Assembly (NCBI RefSeq): GCF_937981445.1
Contig: NZ_CALJON010000047.1
Location: forward strand, 1 to 41,972
DNA: 41,972 bases
Direction of reading: 5' to 3'
Origin: an uncultured Veillonella sp.
GTDB taxonomy: Bacteria; Bacillota; Negativicutes; Veillonellales; Veillonellaceae
Shown: positions 25,124 through 33,469 of the stretch, one piece after another
How positions within the stretch are numbered: the stretch's first letter is position 1
Layout of the letters: each line of letters begins with the position of its first letter
Translations under genes and position numbers: made by a program
The notes under the pieces: model-generated
What the model was told of the DNA's origin: nothing
The model's input: the letters and a program-made list of their open reading frames with translations, nothing else
Database searches by the model: none

Positions 25124-25660
25124 ATGGTTCAAAGACAGCGAACTCGCATGATTGTTGAAGCGGGTTTATGTATCGCTATTGCTTATGTACTTCATTTTAT
25201 TGTGTTATTTCAAATGCCCCAAGGCGGCTCAGTAAATGCGGCCAATTTGGTGCCACTGGTTATTTTCTCCATGCGTTGGGGTGGAAAACAGGGTATCTTG
25301 GCTTGCACTATGTATGGTGTGATTGCCTTTTTATTGGGGGCTAAATTCTCCTTGCATTATTTGAGCATTTTACTAGATTATTTAGTAGCTTATGGTGTTA
25401 TGGGGATTACAGGATTTTTTAGAACGAGTCATTTAGGTGTGCTCATGGGCTTTGGGATTAGCTCTTTACTTCGGTGGTTTGCTTCCGTAGTATCGGGGGC
25501 TGTCGTATTTGCTGCATATGCACCGGTGGGGCAAAATCCATGGATTTATTCCATGGCATATAATGCCACTTATATGATTCCTGAATTTATTATTAATGCC
25601 CTCGTAATTTTACTATTTTATAATCGCATTATGCGGGGTATTACAATGAGCACTCGTTAA
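25124..25660 (+). CDS. thiT: ThiT-like thiamine transporter (ECF S-component)
   Basis: A 178-residue membrane protein with about six helices that matches the ThiT/YuaJ family. The conserved MPQGGSVNAANLVPLVIFSM segment (near 31-50) lies in the thiamine-binding loop, and MRWGGKQGI and GQNPWIYSMAYNATYMIPE follow. ThiT binds thiamine and uses a shared ECF ATPase/T-component module encoded elsewhere. GAGGAGGC lies 8 bases before ATG. No TPP riboswitch is visible in the short leader, unlike many thiT genes. A three-unit 28-bp repeat begins directly at its stop codon. Confidence 0.85.
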   Translation: MVQRQRTRMIVEAGLCIAIAYVLHFIVLFQMPQGGSVNAANLVPLVIFSMRWGGKQGILACTMYGVIAFLLGAKFSLHYLSILLDYLVAYGVMGITGFFRTSHLGVLMGFGISSLLRWFASVVSGAVVFAAYAPVGQNPWIYSMAYNATYMIPEFIINALVILLFYNRIMRGITMSTR

Positions 25661-25744
25661 TAGGAGGCGTTTGCGTTCTGGTGGTGCCTAGGAGGCATTT
25701 GCTTTCTGGTAGCTCTAGGTGGAGTTGGTTTATTTCTTAGCGCC
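25661..25744. repeat. 3 x ~28-bp degenerate tandem repeat at the thiT stop
   Basis: Units start at 25661, 25689 and 25716, beginning TAGGAGGCGTTTGCGTTCTG, TAGGAGGCATTTGCTTTCTG and TAGGTGGAGTTGG. The first base follows the thiT TAA immediately. Confidence 0.8.
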
Positions 25745-25857
25745 TGGGCACATTCTGCTTACCTGTTAGGGGGAATAGCTGAGCTGGAACTGTAATTGTT
25801 TTAGTACAGTATGTTGAGTATTAAAAGGAATGAAATGGAATTGAAGAAGGTGATAGG

Positions 25858-27153
25858 GTGAAACGACTTGTTCTCGAACGAACAGACGGTCATCATGCAT
25901 ATAAAAGAGGCGTGCTTATTTTAAGTGGTGGAAAGAGCTCTCGTATGGGGCAGAGTAAGGCTGATTTGCCTTGGCAAGGGGGCACTTTGCTGACGCATAT
26001 GTTGGACAGGGCTAGATTGAGCGATCCTAATGATATTGTGATTTCCACTAATACCCCCATTGATTTGCGTTTGCTTTCCGGCGATTTGTATGAATCACAT
26101 CCTTTAAGTGATTGCAAGGGACATAAAAAGCTTTGTAACGAAGAGTTGAGGGCTATTGATCCTCATGAAACGCATTGCCTTCAATGGAAGGTAGGCGAAT
26201 CTACACCTATAACTATATATGTAGTTGCTGATGTAGGCGGGAGTCATGGCCCCTTAAGTGGTATACTAAGTGGCTTGCAAGAGGGACGAAGCGAAGTATA
26301 TATGACTGTGTCCATCGATATGCCGTTTTTTGAAAATTTTGATTTTGGTACTACTTGCCATATGTTAGATCGCTTGGGTGAAGCACCTATTGATTGCGTT
26401 GTGCCTACATTGCATAGTCGCATAGAACCTATGGGAGCTTTGTATAGTAAACGCTGTATTGAGGCTATAAAGCAGTTGTTACAACAAGAGGAGTACCATG
26501 TACGGGCTTTGTTTGACCTTGTAAAAACGGAGTATATTGTTGTCGATGATAAGGCATTGGAGTATAAAAATGTAAATACGCCATTAGAGTTTAAATTAGC
26601 TAGAGCTAAGGCAGAGAATACTAAACGTAAGGTACCGCTTATTTCCGTTTGTGCCGCCCAGTCTAAAACTGGCAAAACAACGATTGCTACGGCGCTGATT
26701 AAGGCCTTAACAAAAAAAGGATTTGACGTAGGTTTTGTAAAAAGTGATGGCCATGGCTTTACCATGGACCAGGAGGGGAGTGATACTTGGCAAGCAACCG
26801 AGGCCGGTGCCACAGCAGTGGCCATTAGTGGGCCTACGAGCTATGCTATGATTGTTTCGCATAATAAAAAGAAGGATATTGCAAGTTTGGCGGAGAATTT
26901 ATCAGTAGACCTTGTTGTATTAGAAACACGCAGTCGAGGTGTATTACCTATTATTCAGGTTGTTCCTAGTTTTACTGATGTAGTTACAAGTGTAGACTCT
27001 ACGGATGTGCCTATAAAAGACACAGATGTAGTAGCCATTGTGTCCATGACAGAAGAAGCGATACCACAGCAAGACGGCTTATGTACAAGGTGTTATTTTA
27101 CAAAGTCCCAAATAGAGGCCTTGGCGGATTGGCTTTGTGAAGAAGCTATATAA
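25858..27153 (+). CDS. Fused MobA-MobB molybdenum cofactor protein
   Basis: A 431-residue fusion. The N-terminal part (about 15-240) is MobA, which adds GMP to molybdopterin to give the guanine dinucleotide cofactor used by formate dehydrogenase: LILSGGKSSRMGQSKADLPW is the GTP loop and VSIDMPF the metal-site aspartate. A segment of some 35-40 residues (about 75-115, CKGHKKLCNEELRAIDPHE) is inserted before the GPLSGILSGL motif. The C-terminal part (about 258-431) is MobB, a P-loop partner: CAAQSKTGKTTIATALIKAL, where A replaces the first Walker glycine. The start is GTG with AAGGTG upstream. It precedes the formate dehydrogenase gene by 102 bp and so most likely serves it. Confidence 0.88.
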   Translation: MKRLVLERTDGHHAYKRGVLILSGGKSSRMGQSKADLPWQGGTLLTHMLDRARLSDPNDIVISTNTPIDLRLLSGDLYESHPLSDCKGHKKLCNEELRAIDPHETHCLQWKVGESTPITIYVVADVGGSHGPLSGILSGLQEGRSEVYMTVSIDMPFFENFDFGTTCHMLDRLGEAPIDCVVPTLHSRIEPMGALYSKRCIEAIKQLLQQEEYHVRALFDLVKTEYIVVDDKALEYKNVNTPLEFKLARAKAENTKRKVPLISVCAAQSKTGKTTIATALIKALTKKGFDVGFVKSDGHGFTMDQEGSDTWQATEAGATAVAISGPTSYAMIVSHNKKKDIASLAENLSVDLVVLETRSRGVLPIIQVVPSFTDVVTSVDSTDVPIKDTDVVAIVSMTEEAIPQQDGLCTRCYFTKSQIEALADWLCEEAI

Positions 27154-27255
27154 GTTGCGTTATAGAAAACATCATATGAGTAACCCAGATTAGAAACAAC
27201 AATAATAGGATTAGGTATAAAGTAGAAGCGATTCAAGTGAATGAGAGGATGCCAT

Positions 27256-29448
27256 ATGCAAACTAACTATGAAAAAATTGTGTCTGTTTGTTCGTATTGT
27301 GGTTCAGGTTGTCAAATTGAGTTTACTGTAGACAAAAAAGCCAATCGTATCATTGAGGCGAAAGGGGCTCCTGGACGAACAAATGAAGGCCGCTTATGCT
27401 TAAAAGGTTTTTATGGTTGGGATTACTTAAATGATCCTAAAATTTTAACGCGTCGTATTACACAGCCTATGATTCGCAAGGGCGGTAAGGGCAGTGAGTT
27501 AGAAGCTGTAAGTTGGGAGGAAGCCATACAATACACAGCGGATCGCTTAAAGGCGATTATTAAAGAATATGGTCCTGATGCGGTTATGGGCGCTGGTTCA
27601 GCCCGTGGACCAGGGAATGAAGCGGGCTATATTACTCAAAAATTTATGCGTGCTGTCATAGGTACAAATAATGTGGACCATTGTGCGCGTATTTGTCATG
27701 CTGCTTCCGTTGCTGGCTTAAAGCAAACTATTGGTGAAGGCGCTATGTCAGTGAGTGTGCCTGAAATTGAAGATGCAGAAGTTATCTTTAATATAGGCTA
27801 TAATGGGGCTACTTCGCATCCTATCGTGGCACGCCGTATAGTAAAAGCTAAGGCAAAAGGGGCGAAGATTATTTGCGCAGATCCGCAGATTTCTGAAACA
27901 GCTCGTATTGCCGATATTCATTTACAACAAAAAGGCGGAACAAATTTACTATTACTCAATGCTCTTGCGTATACAATTATTGAAGAAAAATTATATGATG
28001 AGCAATTTATTAAAGACCATGTAAATGGTTTTGAAGATTTTGTACCAAAACTAACAGGTTATGCACCTGAAGCGGTAGCTCATTTAATTGGTGTTTCAGC
28101 ACAGCAAATTCGTGACGCAGCACGTATGTATGCATCCTCTAAACATTCCGTAATTCTTTGGGGCATGGGGATTACCCAATTCTCCCAAGGTGTAGATAGT
28201 GTAGCTGCTTGTTCTAATTTAGCCATGTTAACTGGGAACTATGGTCATTATGCGACTGGCGTAGGTCCTGTACGTGGACAAAATAATGTACAAGGGACTT
28301 GTGACATAGGGATTTTACCTGATGTATATCCAGGGTATCAATCGGTTACTGATGCGGCGGTACGTGAAAAATTTGAAGACGCTTGGGGCGTTAAATTGTC
28401 GCCTAATGTGGGTATTAAATTAACACAAGTGCCTGAATATGTATTAGAAGAAAAAGACCCTAAAAAACAAATTCATGCCTACTATATTATTGGGGAAGAT
28501 CCAGCACAATCAGACCCAAATCTAGAAGAACTGAGAGAGTCCTTACGAAAGATTGATTTCGTTATTGTCCAGGATATCTTTATGAATCGTACGGCTGAGT
28601 ATGCCGATGTATTATTGCCTGCCACTGCTTGGGGCGAACATGATGCTATCTATACTAGCTGCGACCGTGGCTTCCAACGAGTGCGCAAGGTAATTGAGCC
28701 TCCAGAAGGTGTTAAAACTGATTGGGCGATTCTCTGTGAAATTGCTACGGCCATGGGCTATCCAATGCATTACAATAATACGGAAGAAATTTGGGATGAA
28801 ATGCGTAAATTAGCGCCTAAATTCACCGGTGCCACTTATGCAAAAATTGAAGCCCTAGGTGGTGTTCAATGGCCTTGTTACGATGAAAGTATGGATGATA
28901 AAGGGACTATGTTCCTTCATGAAGGTGGTCATTTTGCAACTAAAGACGGACGCGGTAATTTAGTATTTACTGATTATCAACCAGTAAAAGAGGAAGTAGA
29001 TGAAGAATATCCATTATCTTTCTGTACAGTTCGTGAAGTAGGTCACTATTCAGCGCGTACTATGACTGGCAATTGTCGTATGCTTCGTCAATTAGAAGAT
29101 GAACCAGGCTGGATTGCGATGAATCCTAAAGATTGTGAAGCCTTAGGTGTGGAACAAGGCGACCTTGTTCGCGTACGTTCTCGTCGAGGTAGCTTGATTA
29201 CCCGTTGTCTTCCAACAGAACGGGCTAAAGAAGGGGCTACATACATGACGTATCAATGGTGGATTGGTGCATGTAATGAGCTTACCTTAGGAGAACTTGA
29301 TCCAAAGAGTAAGACCCCTGAGTATAAATACTGTGCATGTCGTGTTGAAAAATTAGATGATCAAGCAGAAGCAGAAGAATATGTGAAGTCACAATATGCT
29401 TTAATTAGAGCTAAAAATGGTATAGTAAAGGCAGGTGCCGGTGCATGA
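27256..29448 (+). CDS. fdhF: Formate dehydrogenase alpha subunit, molybdopterin, Cys-type
   Basis: A 730-residue molybdopterin oxidoreductase that interconverts formate and CO2. The N-terminal [4Fe-4S] site is C12, C15, C19 and C48 (VCSYCGSGCQ, GRLCLKG), with K50 on the electron path. The active-site segment reads CARICHAASVAGLKQTIGEG: C147 stands where E. coli FdhF has selenocysteine, followed by the catalytic H148. MPT-binding motifs and a C-terminal dinucleotide-binding domain (TGNCRMLRQLE, GDLVRVRSRRGSL) follow. An ATG at 27241 has no ribosome site; AGAGGA lies 6 bases before 27256, which is chosen. No signal peptide is present, so the enzyme is cytoplasmic. Its stop overlaps the next gene as ATGA. 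Confidence 0.95.
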   Translation: MQTNYEKIVSVCSYCGSGCQIEFTVDKKANRIIEAKGAPGRTNEGRLCLKGFYGWDYLNDPKILTRRITQPMIRKGGKGSELEAVSWEEAIQYTADRLKAIIKEYGPDAVMGAGSARGPGNEAGYITQKFMRAVIGTNNVDHCARICHAASVAGLKQTIGEGAMSVSVPEIEDAEVIFNIGYNGATSHPIVARRIVKAKAKGAKIICADPQISETARIADIHLQQKGGTNLLLLNALAYTIIEEKLYDEQFIKDHVNGFEDFVPKLTGYAPEAVAHLIGVSAQQIRDAARMYASSKHSVILWGMGITQFSQGVDSVAACSNLAMLTGNYGHYATGVGPVRGQNNVQGTCDIGILPDVYPGYQSVTDAAVREKFEDAWGVKLSPNVGIKLTQVPEYVLEEKDPKKQIHAYYIIGEDPAQSDPNLEELRESLRKIDFVIVQDIFMNRTAEYADVLLPATAWGEHDAIYTSCDRGFQRVRKVIEPPEGVKTDWAILCEIATAMGYPMHYNNTEEIWDEMRKLAPKFTGATYAKIEALGGVQWPCYDESMDDKGTMFLHEGGHFATKDGRGNLVFTDYQPVKEEVDEEYPLSFCTVREVGHYSARTMTGNCRMLRQLEDEPGWIAMNPKDCEALGVEQGDLVRVRSRRGSLITRCLPTERAKEGATYMTYQWWIGACNELTLGELDPKSKTPEYKYCACRVEKLDDQAEAEEYVKSQYALIRAKNGIVKAGAGA

Positions 29449-29975
29449 ATCGATTTGTAAAAGGAAATCCCTTACTTTGTATAGGTTGCCGTACATGTAT
29501 GGTAGCATGTGTAGTTGCTCATAGAGGCAATGGTATTTTTACGACTGACCCAGATAGTGAAGATTTTTATCCTCGTATTCATGTCATTAAGACGAAGACA
29601 AAAACGATGACGGTACAATGTCATCATTGTGAAAATGCACCTTGCGTTACTGTTTGTCCTGTAGGGGCCTTAGAAAAGGGTGTTGATAGCATTTTACTTC
29701 ATGAAGAACGTTGTATTGGTTGTCAGCAATGTACTATGGCCTGTCCATTTGGGGCGATTCAAATGAAGACCCTTGATGATGAACAAGGGGTGCGTACCAT
29801 TGCTAATAAATGTGATCTTTGTGCACATACCGAAGAGGGTACACCAGCTTGCGTATCTCATTGTCCAACAGAAGCATTGACTTACTATGTAGATGATGCG
29901 ATTCAAACGATTGTAAGTCAAAAGAACCTTCAAACGGCTCGTAAAGCTTGGGCTGCAAAGGAGGGACAAGTATGA
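29445..29975 (+). CDS. Four-cluster ferredoxin, FDH electron-transfer subunit 1
   Basis: A 176-residue iron-sulfur protein of the HycB/HydN/FdhB type with cysteine motifs for four [4Fe-4S] clusters: CIGCRTCMVAC (C12, C15, C18, C22), CHHCENAPCVTVCP, CIGCQQCTMACP and CDLCAHTEEGTPACVSHCP. It should carry electrons from formate dehydrogenase. The start codon overlaps the fdhF stop (ATGA), indicating coupled translation and roughly equal amounts. No twin-arginine signal or membrane anchor is present, so the complex is soluble. Confidence 0.93.
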   Translation: MNRFVKGNPLLCIGCRTCMVACVVAHRGNGIFTTDPDSEDFYPRIHVIKTKTKTMTVQCHHCENAPCVTVCPVGALEKGVDSILLHEERCIGCQQCTMACPFGAIQMKTLDDEQGVRTIANKCDLCAHTEEGTPACVSHCPTEALTYYVDDAIQTIVSQKNLQTARKAWAAKEGQV

Positions 29976-30463
29976 ACCAATTTGTTTTTTGTGACGTAGA
30001 CCTATGCATTGGCTGTGGCATGTGCGAACGGCAGTGTATTATGGCTCATCATGGCTTGAAAATGACTGAAGTGCAGTTAGATAATCCGCTACAACGGGCT
30101 CGCTGTAAGTCTTATCGTTTACCGGAAATGAAGGTAGCTGTACATTGTCGTCACTGTGAAAATGCTCCTTGTATGAAGGCTTGTCCAGTGAAGGCAATTT
30201 CTAAGCGCAATGACAATATGATTTATGTAGATGAAGATACTTGCATTGGCTGTCGCGAATGTGTGCTTGCTTGTCCATTTGGGGCTGTGCGTATGGCACC
30301 TGTTGAAGAAGGTCGCGTAGTGGCAACAAAATGTGATTTGTGCATAGATACTGAAGCTGGCACACCTGCCTGTGTAAAGGGTTGCCCTAAAAAAGCGCTA
30401 ACTTTGGTAACCAGCGAAACGATTAAAGAATTAATTCGGCATAAGCGTGAAACCTTTGCTTAA
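29972..30463 (+). CDS. Four-cluster ferredoxin, FDH electron-transfer subunit 2
   Basis: A paralogue of the preceding gene (163 residues) with the same four cysteine motifs: CIGCGMCERQC (C12-C22), CRHCENAPCMKACP, CIGCRECVLACPFGAV and CDLCIDTEAGTPACVKGCP. A frame from 29948 exists, but AAGGAGG precedes the ATG at 29972 by 7 bases and this ATG overlaps the upstream stop (ATGA), repeating the coupling seen before it. Two such subunits after one catalytic subunit suggest either a chain of eight clusters or two alternative partners (inference). No hydrogenase or membrane subunit follows. Confidence 0.93.
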   Translation: MNQFVFCDVDLCIGCGMCERQCIMAHHGLKMTEVQLDNPLQRARCKSYRLPEMKVAVHCRHCENAPCMKACPVKAISKRNDNMIYVDEDTCIGCRECVLACPFGAVRMAPVEEGRVVATKCDLCIDTEAGTPACVKGCPKKALTLVTSETIKELIRHKRETFA

Positions 30464-30488
30464 AGAGCGTGACTCTAAAGGTCGGCTG

Positions 30489-30538
30489 CTTTTGATTGTA
30501 ATTAGGTCGATTGCGTTTGATTGTAATTTAAAATGTAT
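30489..30538. repeat. 2 x 25-bp direct repeat after the ferredoxin gene
   Basis: TTTGATTGTAATT recurs at 30491 and 30516 with a period of 25 bp; the intervening GGTCGATTGCG is partly shared. Confidence 0.7.
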
Positions 30539-30574
30539 CCGTTACAATGGCAACAGATGCAAAGAAAAAAGTAT

Positions 30575-30659
30575 AGTATATTGGACAAAGAATATACTTG
30601 GTAAATTGTACATCAATTGTATTGGGTGGCGTAGTGCGATAGTGCTACGCCTTACCAAT
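30575..30659 (+). promoter_or_regulatory. Two inverted repeats in the moeA leader
   Basis: AGTATATT (30575-30582) and AATATACT (30591-30598) form a perfect 8-8-8 inverted repeat. Further down, ATTGG-GT-GGCGTAG (30621-30634) pairs with CTACGCC-TTA-CCAAT (30645-30659), a 12-bp stem with a small internal loop, ending just before the moeA ribosome site. There is no T-run, so it is not a typical terminator. It does not match the Moco riboswitch consensus as I know it. Confidence 0.5.
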
Positions 30660-30679
30660 TTATAAGGATGGGAGATTAT

Positions 30680-31918
30680 ATGAAGGCCATAACAGTAGAT
30701 GAATGCCAGGCGATTTGGCAGAATAAAATAAGTGAAAGGCATATACCAGCAGTGGAACACATTCCCATATCACAAGCATTAGGCCGTGTATTAGGGGCTG
30801 ATTTAGCTGCAAAAACAGATATGCCGCCTTTTCGCAAATCCCCTTATGATGGTTATGTTATTTCATATAGTGAAGGTCAAAGTCGATTTAAAGTAGTGGG
30901 ATTAATTGGTGCTGGCGAGACTTTTGATGGCGTTGTACAAAAGGATGAAGCTGTTCGCATTATGACGGGGGCCCCCATCCCAGAAAGCTGCGATACGATG
31001 ATTATGCAGGAGCGTTGCCTAGTAGAAAACGACTATATTACAGTTCGTGGGGCCATTACGAAAGGCGATAATATTATCCCGAAAGGCGAAGAATGTGCCG
31101 CCCATGACATCATTTTGCGTGCGGGTACTTATTTAGATGCCGGTGCTATCGCTGTGGCAGCGGGCTTGGGGTATAGTCAAATTCCGGTGTATAAAACATT
31201 GCGCGTGCTTGTCCTTACTTCGGGACGAGAAATTGTATCCTTAGATGAGCCCCTCGGTGCAGGTAAAATATATAATTCCAATTTGTTTATGCTAACTAAT
31301 TTGCTAAAAACTCATGGCTTTGATTTAGTTAAAACCTATCATGTCAGCGATGCACCAGATTGTTTACATGAAGAGATTGAAAGAGTGAAACTGCTGAGTC
31401 AAGACATGGATATTATTATTAGTACAGGTGGTGTATCTGTTGGTTTATTCGACTCCATGCCAGCTATTTATAAGGCCTTAGGGGGTGAGGAATTGTATAC
31501 GCGTCTTTTGATGCGTCCAGGGGCGGCGTCTTTTGGTGGTCTCATTACTTCTGGTGATTCTAGTAATAGACGCTATACCCTTTGTTTTGGCCTATCTGGA
31601 AATCCTACAGCTGCTTACAATGCCTTTCATCTTGTAGCCTTGCCTATTTTAAAATTGTGTCAAGGTTATGCAGCTACGAAAGCCCTCACTGTGCCTATGC
31701 GATTGGGCACAGCAATTCATAAGAAAAATCCTTTTGATCGATATGTGCAAGGTGTTATACAATACGATGATGCAGGGGCCGTATTCGTGCCTAATCGAGT
31801 ATTTACCTCCAGTGCGTTATTAGGCTTAGGTCATACTAATGGATTAGCCAAACTAGAGCAGGGCGTACATAGCTATGAAGCAGGCACTATGGTGCCTGTA
31901 ATGATGTTAAAAAAGTAA
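30680..31918 (+). CDS. moeA: Molybdopterin molybdenumtransferase MoeA
   Basis: A 412-residue protein of the MoeA/gephyrin family, which inserts molybdate into adenylated molybdopterin. Motifs: SPYDGYVISY, IMTGAPIPESCDTMIMQE, IPKGEECAAHDIILRAGT, LTSGREIVSL, ISTGGVSVGLFD and GLSGNPTAAYNAF, then the C-terminal domain IV. The ATG at 30668 has no room for a ribosome site, whereas GGGAG lies 5 bases before the ATG at 30680. It lies downstream of formate dehydrogenase and its ferredoxins and acts in the same cofactor pathway as MobA-MobB and FdhD. A bidirectional terminator follows. Confidence 0.95.
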   Translation: MKAITVDECQAIWQNKISERHIPAVEHIPISQALGRVLGADLAAKTDMPPFRKSPYDGYVISYSEGQSRFKVVGLIGAGETFDGVVQKDEAVRIMTGAPIPESCDTMIMQERCLVENDYITVRGAITKGDNIIPKGEECAAHDIILRAGTYLDAGAIAVAAGLGYSQIPVYKTLRVLVLTSGREIVSLDEPLGAGKIYNSNLFMLTNLLKTHGFDLVKTYHVSDAPDCLHEEIERVKLLSQDMDIIISTGGVSVGLFDSMPAIYKALGGEELYTRLLMRPGAASFGGLITSGDSSNRRYTLCFGLSGNPTAAYNAFHLVALPILKLCQGYAATKALTVPMRLGTAIHKKNPFDRYVQGVIQYDDAGAVFVPNRVFTSSALLGLGHTNGLAKLEQGVHSYEAGTMVPVMMLKK

Positions 31919-31936
31919 AGCTCTTGAGGAATAGTG

Positions 31937-31972
31937 CTCTTAAAAACTGTATATCTCTTAGAAACCGTATAT
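31937..31972. repeat. 2 x 18-bp direct repeat after moeA
   Basis: CTCTTAAAAACTGTATAT is followed directly by CTCTTAGAAACCGTATAT (two differences), with a more diverged copy at 31921. It lies 18 bp after the moeA stop. Confidence 0.75.
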
Positions 31973-31980
31973 TAACATAT

Positions 31981-32046
31981 AAAAAGCGAAGGTCTTATGA
32001 TAAAAGAATCTCTTTGGGGGAGATGACATAAGTCTTCGCTTTTTTG
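31981..32046. terminator. Bidirectional terminator between moeA and fdhD
   Basis: AAAAAGCGAAG-GT-CTTATG pairs with CATAAG-T-CTTCGCTTTTT; T-runs are present in both directions. Confidence 0.9.
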
Positions 32047-32116
32047 TATTAAAGTGGTATTAAATTAGTTAGATATGAGTTAAGTAATTTAGAAAACCGA
32101 GAACTGATTGCTGGTA

Positions 32117-32153
32117 GAGGCATAGGACTTTAGGTTCTATGCCTCGTTTTTTT
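32117..32153 (+). terminator. Second plus-strand terminator facing fdhD
   Basis: GAGGCATAG pairs with CTATGCCTC, followed by GTTTTTTT. It works for plus-strand transcripts only, stopping read-through into the antisense of fdhD, whose stop codon is 2 bp away. Confidence 0.85.
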
Positions 32154-32154
32154 A

Positions 32155-32892
32155 TTATAAGCCTGTAATACGCTCTTTATGGGTCATACATTTAAAGGAA
32201 TCAGGACGAAGTACGTTGACTAAGGTAATATTGTATTTCTCCGCTAAACTGATGCCTAAAGCCGTAGGCATGGCACGGGAGCACATAATAGGGACCCCAA
32301 TGCGATTTACTTTATAAATAACTGATTGAGGAACACGACCACTAAAGATTAGAATTTTATCTGAAGTGTCTATTTTTTGTGTCACAATGATACCAAGTAA
32401 TCGATCAAGTACATTATGACGGCCTACATCTTCTGCGTAGGCAATGACTTTACCGTCTTTTACAATAGCTCCCTCGTGGACGCCATGGGAGGTGTGATGC
32501 GCTTTGGTGATGGAGTCTAAGAGTCCGCCGTAACTACAAATTTCGTCAGCACTGACTCTAAAATCCATATTCTTTGGAGCCCTAGGTTTGGGTGCTGCAT
32601 CTTGGTAATAACTTACATCATGGGTTAAGCTTACGTCGATGCGATGTGTTTCTGAATCCATGGAGATATGAGCAATATCCTCAGGACCTTCTACATGACC
32701 TTCCACAATACAATAGCCAATGATTAAATCTTTGAAGTCATGAGGGGAGGCAATGAGGGTTGTAATTGATTTGCCTTCTATATATAGCTTGTAAGCCACT
32801 TCTTGAGAAATGTGTAATTCCTCTTGTTTAGGACCATCTTGTTTGGAATAGGATGTACAAGTATAGTGGTTAATATCTGATAAAGCGTACAT
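32155..32892 (-). CDS. fdhD: Formate dehydrogenase accessory sulfurtransferase FdhD
   Basis: A 245-residue protein that passes sulfur from a cysteine desulfurase to the molybdenum cofactor, needed for active formate dehydrogenase. Family motifs: LIASPHDFKDLIIGYCIVEG, THGVHEGAI-type HTSHGVHEGAIVKDGKVIAY, AEDVGRHNVLDRLLG, FSGRVPQSVIYKVNRIGVPI and SRAMPTALGISLAE. The loop that has two cysteines in E. coli FdhD carries only one here (C119 in DEICSYGG). AAGGAGG lies 7 bases before ATG. It is convergent with moeA and thus separate from the fdhF transcript. Confidence 0.94.
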   Translation of the reverse strand: MYALSDINHYTCTSYSKQDGPKQEELHISQEVAYKLYIEGKSITTLIASPHDFKDLIIGYCIVEGHVEGPEDIAHISMDSETHRIDVSLTHDVSYYQDAAPKPRAPKNMDFRVSADEICSYGGLLDSITKAHHTSHGVHEGAIVKDGKVIAYAEDVGRHNVLDRLLGIIVTQKIDTSDKILIFSGRVPQSVIYKVNRIGVPIMCSRAMPTALGISLAEKYNITLVNVLRPDSFKCMTHKERITGL

Positions 32893-33469
32893 AGGAAAAC
32901 CTCCTTAGGTTTTGATAGGAACATGGGGGGTGTCAAAACTAGCCTAGAGACAATGGTAGGATACTCATGTTTAACAAATCGCATAAATCTACTAAAAACA
33001 TAGGATATATAATGTATATTCATCATAGCATGTTTCGTCCATAGAGACAATTGTTAATTAGTCATGCTTAATAATGCAGCTTGTAGCTATGATTTAAGTA
33101 CTTCTTTTGCTATATTAATAGATTGTGAAAAAAGGTGGATTTAATTTTTAATTGCGTTGTAATTTTCTATAGATTATTTGCCAGGGAATTAATTTTTTGA
33201 TAAAATAAAGCGTAAAAATTTTTATAGTTTGAGTAATGCTTGCTTTTACAAGGGATTGTAAAGTCGTTTTTAGAATAGAAGGTATCATATTATTTATAAA
33301 TAAAATATATAATCTTATTAAATACTGTGTTATAAGTTAAATATTATACTATAAGTTAAATACTATATATATGCTTATTAAATACAATTTAAATACATAT
33401 ACATTCTTAAAACAATAGTTACTTCCTTTTGGAAAAGAAGTATTGGCCAAGGTGTAGTATGAGAAGGAA
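32893..33469. other. AT-rich spacer between fdhD and the symporter gene
   Basis: I can support no gene in these 577 bp. They hold a 7-bp inverted repeat GTTTTGA / TCAAAAC (32909-32915 and 32933-32939) just upstream of the fdhD ribosome site, and a perfect palindrome TTTACAA-GGGA-TTGTAAA (33245-33262). A 2 x 19-bp repeat (TATAAGTTAAATATTATAC and TATAAGTTAAATACTATAT, 33331-33368) completes the list. Promoter boxes are too degenerate to choose. Confidence 0.6.

Noticed and set aside
25765..25800. TPP riboswitch-like words (GGGGG, GCTGAG, GGAACTG) before the MobA-MobB gene
   Set aside because: The order and pairing of the TPP fold are not met, the downstream gene is not a thiamine gene, and the words lie after thiT rather than before it.
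27691..27699. Selenocysteine codon in formate dehydrogenase
   Set aside because: The codon at the active-site position is TGT (Cys), not TGA, and no interrupted frame or SECIS-like hairpin is needed.
30447..30665. A 72-codon frame between the ferredoxin gene and moeA
   Set aside because: It has no ribosome site and reads through the inverted repeats of the moeA leader.
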